A stretch of DNA of 33,318 bases from Micractinium sp. NFX-FRZ (taxonomy: Eukaryota; Chlorophyta; Trebouxiophyceae; Chlorellales; Chlorellaceae). Positions 1 through 9,723 of this stretch are shown here, one piece after another. The stretch covers positions 1 to 33,318 of the forward strand of contig JAPTJF010000582.1 of NCBI GenBank assembly GCA_029339195.1, written 5' to 3'. The notes beneath the pieces were generated by a model. The model did not search any database. It had not been told where the DNA came from and was given only the letters and a program-made list of their open reading frames with translations. Position 1 is the stretch's first letter; the number at the start of each line of letters is the position of its first letter. A program made the position numbers and the translations under genes.

Positions 1-1908
1 GGGCAGCGACACGCTTCGGTAGAGGTTCAGGCAGTGCCGCTGGCGGGGGCCCCCCATTCCTGCTGCCATGCTGCCCCCGCCGCCAGTGAAGCGTCCACCG
101 CCGCCCAAGGCCAACGAAGTGCCATTCTTACGTGCGCAAGCCAGCTGTCCTCCCAGCCGCTTGCCTGCCAGCTGGGCAGGCCTGCTGCAGTGCTGTCCAA
201 CTGCTGCTCAGCTCCCCCCGTTGCCCGCACCTGCACCTGCCTGCCGTGCCTGTGTGCCCTGCCGCCCTCGCCCGCAAGCCAAGCCCTTACAGCCACGTCC
301 CCTCCTGCCGCCCCCGCCTTACCTGTCCCCCTTGCAGGCATCAATTTGAAGGCGGCAGGCGTGGTGGAGTTCACCTCCTCCGTGGCAACACGGGTGCAGG
401 GCGGGAAGAACGTTCGGCTCACGGCAGACCGCGCCACCGATGGGCCAGTGGACACCTTTGCCTTGACACTGCCTCAGGTGGGGCCAGCACCAGCACCAGC
501 AGCTGGGCATGTCGGTCACAACAGATGGTTCCTGCCGGTGTTGGCGCGGGTTTTGAGGGGCCGCGTGGGAGGCAGCGAGCCGCAGGCGTGTGCCTCTGCA
601 CCTGCCAGCCTCTTTCATAAGTGCAGATGCCCTTACAGCCCTATACGACCTGCCCTGAACCAATGCGGTCATGTGGCTTGTGTCGAGCAACAACCTCTTG
701 TTTTCGAAAGCTGCATGTTTAGCAGGCTTTGTGAGGGGTGGGCCCCCCGGGCAGCCCGCCCCGACTCCCCCCCACGCTTGCATGCGCACTGGCCATGATT
801 GCGGCGCCCCTCCCACTCGCCATTTACCGCCACGCCCCTGCCCCGCCCTGCCCCATCCCGCCTGCCCTGCAGCTGTCCCCTTGGATTTCGCTGGACCTTG
901 GGAAGCGCTACGAAATCCTGAAGGTGGCCATCACGCCGCCTGCCGCCAGCGCAAAGACGCCCGCCATCACTGCAGCACACACCATGACTGTGCGCGTGTC
1001 GGACACCAAGCCGGCGCCCAACGCAGCGCGCCTGGATGCAGGCATTGACCGCAGGTGCGGTGGGTAGGTGTGGGTGGGTGGGTGCGTGCGTTTGCTGAGA
1101 GGGCGCTGGCTTTTGGCGGGAGCAGTCCCTGATCCTGGGCTGGCACTGCCGCTGACCTGGCAGGCGCATGTGCAGCAGGTAAGAGATGCACCGCTGGCAT
1201 GGAGAGGGGCAGGCACGGAGTGCCGGTCAACAGCAGTTGCCAGCCTCGTGCACAAGCCGCTCCTGTGCCGCGCTCGAGTGCCCGCTCACCTGACGCCCGT
1301 GTGCCCGCTGGCCTCCTCCCCGCCCTGCAGTGCCGCCGCTCTGTGCAACACTGACAAGGGCCCCGTGGCGCCTGCCACCCAAAACGGCATCACCTGCGGA
1401 CGCCTTGTGGGCGGCAAGTTCCAGGAAACGCCCAAGAAGGGGCGCTACGTCTCAATTGAGCTCACCTCAAGCGTGCCTAAGGCCACCTCACAGCTGGCGC
1501 TGTCCGAAATCACGATCTGGGCGCGAGGTGCGGGGGCTAGGGGCTAGGGGCGGGGCGGGGCGGGGCAGGGCTTGCTGGGCTGGGCACACCGTCTGAGTTG
1601 TGTCTGCAAGCAACTTGCAACACAGTCCTGGTAGGGAAGCCCGAAAGGATGCTTGGGGTGGGCGGAGCAGGCGATGGGTACGCCTGTTGTGGGAACAGCT
1701 GAGCAATGTAGGTCTGGGCAGAGGAGACAGGGCAGCGGCGGCAAGGCGGGAGTCTGGGCGGTGTGCAGGGCGCACGTGTGCTGTGGCGCGCTGTGTGGGG
1801 AGGCAGCTGGGTTGCCACCGTTAAGCATGTCACACTGTGCTTGCCGCACACTCGAGCTGAACCAAACCGGACTGCTGCCTTCCCTGCACTGCAGTCGCCA
1901 AGAAGTGA
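1..1908 (+). CDS. Discoidin/F5-8-type-C (galactose-binding-like) domain protein, 3' part
   Basis: Partial gene entering from the left. Exons I can join: up to 131, 338-477, 873-1054, 1331-1527 and a 14-nt last exon 1895-1908 (stop TGA); phases agree at every junction. The first visible exon encodes a proline-rich linker (PPPPVKRPPPPK). The next three form one beta-sandwich-like domain: ATDG, then PWISLDLGKRYEI, MTVRVSDT, a Cys pair (ALCN, ITCG), then GRYVSIEL and LALSEITIW. The order 'A-x-DG ... PW-x-x-x-DLG ... RYV ... L-x-E-I-x-I-W' is that of discoidin/F5-8C and fucolectin-like domains, which bind carbohydrate or lipid. The protein ends a few residues after the domain (ARVAKK). An extracellular or cell-wall role is inferred; the N-terminus lies outside the window. 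An in-frame ATG at 68 exists, but a stop at 20-22 and a possible acceptor near 29 leave the 5' structure open. Confidence 0.72.
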
Positions 1909-1989
1909 TGCGGCCGCGCAGTTCAAGCAACCTGGCCCTCCACGGACCGGTTCACCGCGCGCCATGCACCCTGTTTCTCGTTGACGTGC

Positions 1990-2500
1990 CTACCGTGTTC
2001 GATGCTCCGGCTGCACTCCCACCCCTTTCCAGCTTCCCCCCCCGGTGGAGCCCCCCTTGATTCCCCCCATTCCGTGTTGCCCTTCCCAAAGTCGGCTTTC
2101 AAGCCTTGATTTGATGCGCATGCCTCCAACGCCTGGCGCCTTTCACAAAGTAATGTCTCAGTGTCCCATGCCCCCGGCTGCACTCTCATGCACCTCTTGG
2201 ACAGCTTGCCCGCGCAGTGGGGCCCTCTTGAATCAGGCCTCCCCCACCTCCCCACCCCACCCCCCTATGACCCACCGTGTTGCCTTCCCCCAACCTGCTC
2301 TCCAGCCCTGATTACCTGCGCATGCCTCCAGAGGCCGGGCTCCTCTATCTAGCTGTGTCTATTGTCGTGTGGATGCTCCCGGCTCCCTCGCCATCCTGTT
2401 AGGACAGCTGGCCTGCCCCCGCTCGACTCCCCCCACCTTTTGCGTCTCCCCAAACCTGCGTTCGAGCCGAATTGCTTCCGTGCACATGCCTCCCAAATGG
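1990..2500 (+). repeat. Three decayed tandem repeat copies, unit about 170-205 bp
   Basis: Related blocks begin near 1996, 2166 and 2368. Each starts with a GATGCTCCGGCTGCACTC-like segment; the later two share a GACAGCTTGCCCGC-like segment, and all have a CAACCTGCTCTCCAGCC-like segment and a GCGCATGCCTCC-like segment in the same order. Copies are clearly diverged, so the array is old. Confidence 0.6.
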
Positions 2501-2555
2501 CCTGCCTCCAATCCCCTCCCTCTCTTCAAGCCCCGCCCTCTAAGCCTTCCCATCT

Positions 2556-2556
<1 letters not shown>

Positions 2557-2582
<26 letters not shown>
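2557..2582 (+). repeat. (CT)n microsatellite
   Basis: About 13 uninterrupted CT units in the 3' UTR region of the first gene, followed by an imperfect CT-rich tail to about 2592. Confidence 0.9.
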
Positions 2583-2589
<7 letters not shown>

Positions 2590-2884
2590 CTCGCAACCAC
2601 ATGGCCTTCCTCCCGAAATAGCACATGTGCAGCCCGACTCAAGCCAGCCATGGCCCGGAGCTCATCCTTCCTTCCAACACACCCTTCTCTTCTTCCCCAC
2701 TGCTCTCACACGCCTGGTACACCCCCTTTTCGCTTCCGCTCAACCAACCAATCAACACAGCACCAGCGCACAGCAGCACCCGAGATGCACGCCCCTTGCC
2801 GCTCACCCCTTTGGCAACTCTGTCGCCGACCCCAGCTCCACCCGTGGCCATGCGTGCTGTGCCCCTCTGTCAGCTCCCAGCTGT

Positions 2885-2889
2885 TGTAA
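2885..2889 (+). terminator. TGTAA poly(A) signal, discoidin-domain gene
   Basis: TGTAA is the usual green-algal polyadenylation signal. This copy lies about 975 nt after the stop at 1908, and about 190 bp from a TGTAA on the opposite strand serving LpxK. Confidence 0.5.
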
Positions 2890-3079
2890 TACACATCAAA
2901 TTCGTTCGTCCCCCGACAGGACATGGCAATGGTTCCGTCCACGTTTCCCCGACAACATATTTGCGCCCCTGCTGAGTGGTGCAGCCGGGGGGGGGTCCGG
3001 GCGGGGGACCATTGCTAGGGTCGATCCCTCAGGACGGTGTTTTAACCAAGTTGTTGGGTGCCAGGGTTGGGGCAGTGCA

Positions 3080-3084
3080 TTACA
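3080..3084 (-). terminator. TGTAA poly(A) signal, LpxK
   Basis: TTACA on the plus strand, i.e. TGTAA on the minus strand, about 450 nt downstream of the LpxK stop. The stretch 3085-3531 is the inferred LpxK 3' UTR and contains no supported gene. Confidence 0.5.
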
Positions 3085-3465
3085 TACACAGGCTGCGATC
3101 CAAGGCATGGGATGGCCGCCACAGAGGGGGGCGGCGGGGCAGGCTGCGCAGCGAAACAAATGGGCGCATGGAGGCACAGTGGTGTGCATGGCTGCCAGTG
3201 GCTTGGCGCCACAGGTGGCTGCCCCGCCAGGGGTGGCGAACCAGCTCAGCTGCAGTCGGCAGGCTCTGTCCCCATTGCACATCAACCCTTCGTGTCCAGG
3301 CTGGCAGCCGCATCCTGTGAGTGGCGCGGTGTGGCAGCTGTGAGGCAGCTGCTGCCCGCATTGACATCTGACATGGCCGAGAGCTCTTCGTAGCGAGGAG
3401 CTGCACGGTAGCTGCCATATCAGGCGGCTCGTCTGCCTGGCGCCCTGCAGGCAGGCAGGCAGCTG

Positions 3466-3551
3466 CCCCACCCAGATGGTGGAAGCTGCGAGGTAGCTGC
3501 GTTTGCATGGCAAGGTAGCTGGCTGCCCCGCTCAAATGGTGAGGTAGCTGC
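3466..3551 (-). repeat. Decayed copy of the LpxK coding end, 60 bp downstream
   Basis: The last bases of the LpxK terminal exon with its stop (plus-strand CTCAAATGGTGAGGTAGCTG) recur 60 bp further downstream in altered form (CCCAGATGGT then GAGGTAGCTG). This parallels the repeated terminal segment after the SEC31 stop. Confidence 0.55.
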
Positions 3552-6500
3552 GCCTCCGGAAGTTGTCCACGGATAGGCGCAGCATGGCGTTGAGCGTGGC
3601 GTTCTGGCTGCTGAACCGCCTGCATGCAGCGGCACGGTCAGGGAGGGAGGGGCGTCGGGCGGGTGTGCACATGCGTTGTGGCTGCCCAACTAGCAGGCAT
3701 GCCCTGCTCCGCCCGCCCTGCTAGGTGCGTGCCACCATATGCGCCCACCCACCCACCACACCTGCGCATCACCCAATACCCGGGTACACCCCCGTATGCA
3801 TACTTTTGCCCTGCCCAGGCACCCCCACCTTCCCGCCAGCACACCTGTCATGCTCCACAACTTCCAAAGCCGCTTGCAACACACACACGTGTCCCCCACT
3901 CACCATTGCAGCAGCGCCCACCACCAGCACTACCATCCCAATGCACCACCACCTGCTGCATGCCACTTCTGCCAGGAGTTGAAGAGCCACCCCACTTGGG
4001 CCCGCCCGCCCACCCGGCCACCCACTTACACACCCCAACCTTCCGCCCACCCTGCCCGCCCACCTGTCGTGCTCCACCACTTCCAAAGCCGCTTGCAATA
4101 CGTACGCCCCCCACCCGCTGCTGCCCTCCTCGCCGCTGCTGCTGCTGGGGCTGGCGGCCTGCTGGCTGCAGGGGGCAGGGGGAGGCGGAAGGCGGGGCAG
4201 GCGGCGGCAGGGCAGGTGCGTTGGTGCAGGTAGCGCCCCGCAGCGCAGCACAACACAGCGCAGCGCAGCACAGCGCAGCAGGAGGAGCAGCTGCACCCCC
4301 CCCCTGCCACATGGGCAGCAACTAGTTTGGGGTGCTGCAGCCACACCCAAACTACCCACTACTAGTGCAGTGCATAAGTTACTGCCATCCTGTTCAACGG
4401 GGTGGGCCCTCCAAATGAGGTCATTTGAGCATGGCCGACTGCCTGCCGTGCGCCTGCTGTGCAAACCCCACCTGAATACCGCGTGATGCCCTGCCTGCCG
4501 CGCGAAACCCTTTTCCATGACGCACACACACACACACACTAGCACGCCCCGTTTCAAGCCCACCTGAACACCGCATCAAAGAGGTCCGTCTGCCGCGCGT
4601 AATCCTTTTCCGTCATGATCAAGCACACGTGGCGGAAGTCGCCGCTGCGCTGCAAGTCCTCCGCACGCCTGCGGGGCGGGGGGGGGGGGGGGGGAGGCTT
4701 ATGGTGTGGCGGGGTGGGGTGGGCTCCAGGGATGGCCGGGCAAGGGGGGTGCACTGGCGGGTGGTCCGAGAGGGCAGGCAGACAGGCAGGCCGGCAGGCG
4801 GGTAGGCAGGCAGACGGGCAGTACATCAGCCTGCAGGTGTTGCTGCACAGCCTACCCTTCGCCCGGACACAAAAAGCCGCCTCCCCAGCAGCCACACCCA
4901 GCCCCAACCTCCTGGCTCCTACCCTCACCCCTGCTTAGCCAGCTCACAAAATGTCCCCTTCCCATGCTAACAAAAAAGCCAGCCCACAAAAATCCCCCTG
5001 CACGTTCCAAAACAAGCACAATCCCAGGCCCCCGCCCCACCTGATGGCCGCCGTCAGCTCCTCGAGTGAGAACATGTGGTGGTCCTCATAGTCGCCGCAC
5101 CCCTCTACGTGCGCCGCCCCCAGCCGCTGCAGGTGGCGCTGCACCGTCTGCGGTACACACGCACACGGCAGGTGGGTGGCTGGGAGGTCGGTATGTAGGC
5201 GGTGAAGATTGTGCTTTGATGTTAGGAAGGTTAGCCCAGGTGGTTTCACCGCCTGGAAGCACAGGATGCACCGCAGGCGGGGGGCACGCAAGGCACGGCA
5301 GGGGAGGGCCCAGGGGTCGGGTGCGAGGGGTGCGAGCAGGCGCAGGGAAGGCGAAAGCTTGGGGGAGCCCAGCCGGGGTGGCTGGCCCAGCTCATCTGTG
5401 GGCCGGTTGGGGACTGACACACTCGACTTGCCATGCTCCTGTTCTGCCGCCCGCCCCGCCCGCCCACCCACCTCTGGCTTGCCGATGCCCACTAGACAGA
5501 TGACCGCCGCCTTCTCCAGGCGGCTGAGCGGCAGCACCTCGCCGAGCCCCGTGCGCACGCTCATGTCTGCATGGCAACAAGAAACAGAGGGGCAGGGAGG
5601 GTGGCCCAGGGGCAGGAAATGGAGCCAGATGCAAGCGGGGCACACGCTCATGTCTGCATGGCAACAAGAACAGAGGGGCAGGGAGGGTGGCCCAGGGGCA
5701 GGAGATGGAGCCAGACGCAAGTGTGTGTGTGTGCAGAGGGCTGTCCGTGCTTGCGACTTTGAAAGGCCAGGCAAGTGAGACGGGGGCAGAGGATGGCTGA
5801 GACGCCCGGGGCGCAGAGGGCTGTCAGTGCAGGTCGTTTCCCTTCGTGCCACCCAACTGAAGGGCGGCAACTGCCAAGCATGCACCGCCTGTCTGCACAT
5901 ACATCCTTCGCTCCCCACCAGCCCACTCGTGCCCTGCACACCCCACCCCGCCTGCCCGCAGGCCCGCCCCCACCTAGGCTGACGGTGTGCGGTATGAGCG
6001 AGCGCAGGCCCACGGGGGCCATTTGCGTCTGGAAGAAGATGGTGTGGCGGGGGGCCAGCGACGTCATCTGCCGGCACACCGCCTCGCGGCGCTCGGGGGC
6101 TGCAGCGGGGGTGGAGGGCGGGGGGCAGAGGTGTGGCACGGACTTCGGTAAACAGGGCAGGAGGCAGTGTGGTGGGGGCCAGCGACGTCACATGCCGGCA
6201 CACAGCCTCGCGCCGCTCGGGGGCTGCAGCGGGGGTGGAGGGCGGGGGCGGTGGGGTGGAGTTTGGTGTGAAGGGGAGAAGGCGGGGTGGCAAGTGCCCA
6301 GCAATGTCAGCATCTGCCGGAACACCGCCCATGGCACAGGGCCGTACCAGCCACACACCATAGAGCACAGCCACACCAGCCCAACACCAGCTGGACCATC
6401 CAGGCTAGAAAGCAGAAGCCCCCACCTGCACATTAGCCCCCCCACAGACCAGCCCTAGGAGTCCCACTTTACGCACAGCTAACGCTGCCACAGACATGCG

Positions 6501-9500
6501 CCATTCATCTGACCCACACCGTGTGTCCACCCCTCGACCACACACAAACCCACACCATGCATTTGCCCCTCGACCACACCCACACCCACACCAGCCAACG
6601 CACCAAGTAGGTCGACATTATGCAGCACCAGCGCGTCGGCCCGCCGCAGCGCCTGCTTGGGCAGCTCACGCAGCGTGCCGCTGCAGGGGGCGGGGCAAGT
6701 TGTATGGGGGGAGGATGGGCATGTGGATGGGGTGGGGTGTTTGGAGTGTACCGCGTGTCAGACAAGGCGGGCCCGCTGCAGGGGCAGGGACCAGACGTTA
6801 TGAGGGGGCATGTTGTGTGTGTGCATGCTTAGGGCGCACCATGTGTGAAGAGGAGGCAGAGTCCAAGGCGGCTCACAAGCAGGGCCGCGGCAGCAGGCGG
6901 GGCGGGGCGTGACATAGGCAGCAGGCGGGGCAGACAGGTGCACAGGCAGCACGGCAGAAGGTGCAGGGAAGCTGACCATGCTCGGCTGCCAGCACGCACA
7001 TCCCTTTCCGAAAGTGGGGCGTCCACAGGGGGCAGCCGTGGAAGGGAGCCCCTGCACCAAAACACTTGTCCACCGACCCGGTTGCCTGCTACCCACCCAC
7101 CCACACACCCACCTGGGTGCCTGCCCGCCTGCCCCTCTGCCTACCAGGCCCCCTGCCCACGCACCCACGTGCCTGGTTTCCCACCCACCCACCCACCCCC
7201 ACTGTCCTGTCCTCCCACCCGCCCCCACCTCCCCGCCCGGCCACCCACCGTGGTAGGAGGTGCCCGTTGCCAAAGGGGCTCAGCCCGTTCACCATCACAA
7301 TCTCTAGGTCCCTGCACACAGCTTGCCATGGAGGGATGGAGTGAGGGGCAGCGTGGGGGGGCGAGAGGCGATTCCTGCGTCCCTGTGCACACACACACAC
7401 ACAACACGGCATGACCAAACCATGTCTGGACGGGCCCACCTCCTGCCCTCCCTCCCCGCACCTCAAATGGGCATCCAACACGGGCCCAACCCGCCCTCCC
7501 TCCCAGCCAAGCCCACCCAACCAGCTCCTCCCGTGCGCATCCAACACACAGGCCCACACAAAGGCCTGATGGTGAGAACAGGCGACGGGCGATCCAATGG
7601 CGCCCCTCCCAGCCCACCTGACCAGCGGCAGATGCTGCAGGCCGTCGTCCAGCAGCACGAGCCGGGTCTCGGGGTTCTCCCGCAGGTACTCGCGCGCCTC
7701 GCCGCTGCAGGCGGGAAAGGAGGGGCGACACCCACAGGACGTGTGATAATTGTACACAGTTATAAACAGCGAAACAAGCCAAGGGGATCGCGCAGGTGCT
7801 CGCGTGCCTCGCAGCTGCAGGGGGGGAAGGAGGTGCGTGTTGTGGGGAGTGGCGGGGGTGGGGGTTGGGGGGGCGGGGGGAGGGGGCAAGGAGGGCACCC
7901 TTCATTTGTGTGCATTCAAACACATTCATAGACAGCAGCCTGAGCCGGGTTTTTTTTCCGCAGGTACTCACGCGCCTCGCCGCTGCAAAGGGGCAGCATG
8001 CACATGCTTTTCCAGTGAAAAGCCCCCCGTGCAGCGCCATTGGTGCAGGACACCGTTGCATTGAAGGGATGCACGTCACGCGACGGGGAGCCCTGTGGCC
8101 CCTTCACTACCGCGAATGCACATTAAAGCAAGGCCCCGCACCTGATGGTGGCTGCGTCTGACACGATGCTGTGACCCTTTCCGAAATTGAAAGCAATTTA
8201 CCCTGTATCAAACGTTGAACCTTGAAAGAGTAAGACCAAGCGCACCTGGTGGTGGCGGAGCCGAACACGATGCTGTAACCCTTCGCAAAGTTGAAAGCAA
8301 TTCTTCAGCAACTCTATAAAACTGAACTTGAATAAAAGTGAAACCAAGGCGCACCTGGTGGTGGCCGAATCGGACACGATGACGGGCAGCCCCTCCAGCA
8401 GCTGCCGCATCATCACCGTCTCATCCACCGTGCCGCCGCCCCGCTGCACAACGGGAGTGGGGCAGAAGAATTGAGGGGCGGGCGGAGAGGGCGAGCGGCA
8501 CGGCATGCGGTGCGGTGCTGCCCACACACCCATGCAGCTTCTCCTCAACTTCCGGCCTGCAACATTCACGCGGGGACACGCCCACTTCCCGCAACAACAG
8601 CATCACACCCCGGCACAGCAACACATTCTGGGATCTTGCACTCTCCCCCAAGCTTCCCCCGCAACCCGGCTGCACTCGCCTGCAGTACCATTGTCGGCAT
8701 GCGGTGCGCCAGGCAGTAGTGCCGCGCCAGGAACTCGACAAACGGCGTCTTGCCGGTGCCGCCATTTGTGAGGTTGCCGATGGAGATCACGGGGCAGGGC
8801 AGGCCCAGCGAGCGCAGCACGCCCTGCACGGCGGGGCGGGGCAGGGGCGGCAGGGAGGTTGTCGGGGGGAGGCGTCAGTGCGGTGGCACATCGCACGGCG
8901 GCGGGCAGCAGCTGACACCACACCACCCCCACATACAGCAAGCACCCCAGAACCAGCACCGCGCCAGGTGGCAAGTGAAGGACATCCTGCCTGTGGGGTG
9001 GGGCAGAGGATGTGTGGCGCCTTTCTCCCCCTTTCGTCATCCCGCCCACACACCACCCAACCACCCCCCCCGCCCTGGGCTGCCCACCCCCGGCTTGCCT
9101 GGCGGTAGAAGAAGTGGCGTGCGCTGTGCCAGGAGGCGTAGGCGGTGGCGGCCACCCGCAGGGCGGGCGCTATGAGGTATTTGGAGCTGGCTGGGAAGGA
9201 CCTGCGGGTGGGGCAGCGTTGAGGGAGTGCCAGAGAGGTCACAATACTTAGAAGGCGACAAGGCAGGCAGCAAGGAGCGAGTCCCTGCCGGAGTTGCCAC
9301 AGGGCAGCAGAGCGAGCCTGCAGAGCTGCGGGTGCCCCCTAGCTGCAGCGCCTTCTCACGCCCTCCTCACGATCCACATCTCACGCCCAGCTGGCGGCAG
9401 CCACCGCGCATGCCAGCTGTGTGCAGCGCAGCAGCTTGCCACCAGCACCACAGCGCAGCACCCAAGAGCAGCAAGAGGCGGCGATGGCGCCTCAGTGTGC

Positions 9501-9723
9501 CTAGCAGCAGCGATGCCAACACAGGCAGGGCAGCAATGCACCATCCCCAGCACCTGAATCAGCAACACACATTGGGTGGCAGAACAGGCAGCAGTGGGCA
9601 TCAGCGGTTGCAGCGCCAGCCCCCTCACTTGAGTTGCGTGTCATCCACCGCCTGTATGGCCTTGACCTGCCGCCTCAAGTGGTGCACCAGCCGCGACCAG
9701 GGGCCCAGCGGGGGCAGCGACAT
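3532..9723 (-). CDS. LPXK: Tetraacyldisaccharide 4'-kinase (LpxK), 13 exons
   Basis: Phosphorylates the 4' position of the disaccharide lipid A precursor with ATP; plant homologues act in the mitochondrial lipid A-like pathway. Exons (minus): 9723-9629, 9201-9099, 8823-8680, 8443-8355, 7704-7618, 7311-7249, 6680-6604, 6099-5974, 5566-5472, 5147-5041, 4668-4564, 4165-4064, 3619-3532; 1281 nt, 426 aa. Family signatures: PVISIGNLT leading into the Walker A GGTGKTP (87-93), LLDDGLQH (161-168), DLEIVMVNG, FGNGHLLPRGTLRE, ADALVLHN, GIGKPE, EDHHMFSLEEL and TEKD (347-350). The usual SRGYGG motif after the P-loop reads LQRGGGT, a notable change. Residues around 367-383 are a Ser/Gly-rich insertion. 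The start is the first ATG of a short basic exon (MSLPPLGPW); organelle targeting is plausible but unproven. Introns 2 and 3 start with GC. Confidence 0.9.
3843..3880 (-). repeat. Decayed copy of LpxK exon 12 donor end
   Basis: About 38 bases matching the end of exon 12 (4100-4062), offset about 219 bp into intron 12. It still encodes a VLQAALEVVEHD-like string (here with E-H-D-R followed by a GTGTGC donor). It is not needed for the open reading frame. Confidence 0.7.
4469..4523 (-). repeat. Decayed copy of LpxK exon 11
   Basis: Matches exon 11 (4620-4560) at an offset of about 91 bp within intron 11. Translated in the matching frame it gives MEKGFARQ and AVFRW against MTEKDYARQ and DAVFRW in the true exon. 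The TEKD catalytic-region residues are lost, so the copy is not functional coding sequence. Confidence 0.7.
4678..4694 (+). repeat. Poly-G run of 17
   Basis: Seventeen consecutive G just upstream (in LpxK sense) of the exon 11 acceptor, so the LpxK transcript carries a C17 tract next to its 3' splice site. It can serve as the pyrimidine tract, and the plus strand could form a G-quadruplex. Confidence 0.85.
5557..5721 (-). repeat. Two tandem copies over the LpxK exon 9 acceptor, unit 87 bp
   Basis: The segment beginning ACGCTCATGTCTGCATGGCA and continuing for nearly 80 bases appears at 5557 and again at 5644 with few changes. The first copy contains the true start of exon 9 (5566); the second carries the same acceptor and lies inside intron 8. 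The copies are very alike, so this is one of the youngest duplications in the window. A further smaller duplication (CAGAGGGCTGTC) occurs at about 5732 and 5811. Confidence 0.85.
6055..6252 (-). repeat. Two tandem copies over the LpxK exon 8 acceptor, unit 124 bp
   Basis: CCAGCGACGTCA...GGGGGCTGCAGCGGGG occurs at 6055 and 6179. The right-hand copy, upstream in LpxK sense, retains the CTGCAG acceptor in intron 7. A weaker third trace (ATCTGCCGGAACACCGCC) lies at about 6309-6330. Confidence 0.85.
7681..8000 (-). repeat. Three copies of the LpxK exon 5 acceptor region in intron 4
   Basis: Segments beginning CGCAGGTACTCGCGCGCCTC recur at 7681 (true exon 5), 7791 and 7959. All encode a GEAREYLR-like start after a CTGCAG or TTGCAG acceptor, but the two intronic copies degrade after a few codons. 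Offsets are 110 and 168 bp. Confidence 0.8.
8138..8400 (-). repeat. Three copies of the LpxK exon 4 donor region in intron 4
   Basis: GCACCTGGTGGTGG-CGA-TC-GACACGATG-type segments start at 8138, 8242 and 8351 (true exon 4 end at 8355). Offsets are 104 and 109 bp. The two intronic copies also share a downstream tract (TTGAAAGCAATT), so the unit included intron sequence. Each keeps the AG-GTGCG or similar donor. Confidence 0.85.
8444..8679 (-). other. GC-AG intron 3 of LpxK
   Basis: Exon 3 ends CTGCAG and the intron begins GCGAGT; it ends GTGCAG before CGGGGC. The junction keeps phase 0. The nearby GT alternatives do not keep the frame of the next exon. Confidence 0.75.
8824..9098 (-). other. 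GC-AG intron 2 of LpxK
   Basis: Exon 2 ends CGCCAG and the intron begins GCAAGC; it ends GTGCAG. The junction joins FFYRQ to GVLRSLG as expected upstream of the P-loop. The next GT downstream breaks the frame. Confidence 0.8.

Larger units (their letters stand above)
1909..2884 (+). other. Probable 3' UTR of the discoidin-domain gene
   Basis: About 1 kb between the stop codon and a TGTAA motif. It holds no supported coding exon. It is pyrimidine-rich, contains three decayed tandem repeat copies (about 1990-2500) and a CT microsatellite. Short open frames here are proline/leucine/serine-rich and come from base composition. Assignment as UTR is inference from the position of the poly(A) signal. 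Confidence 0.45.

Noticed and set aside
4944..6374. Long minus-strand open frame of 476 codons across LpxK exons 8-10
   Set aside because: It reads through three introns in the exon frame only in part; outside the exons it is Pro/Ser/His-rich and contains the duplicated junction copies. The spliced model gives the LpxK family sequence.
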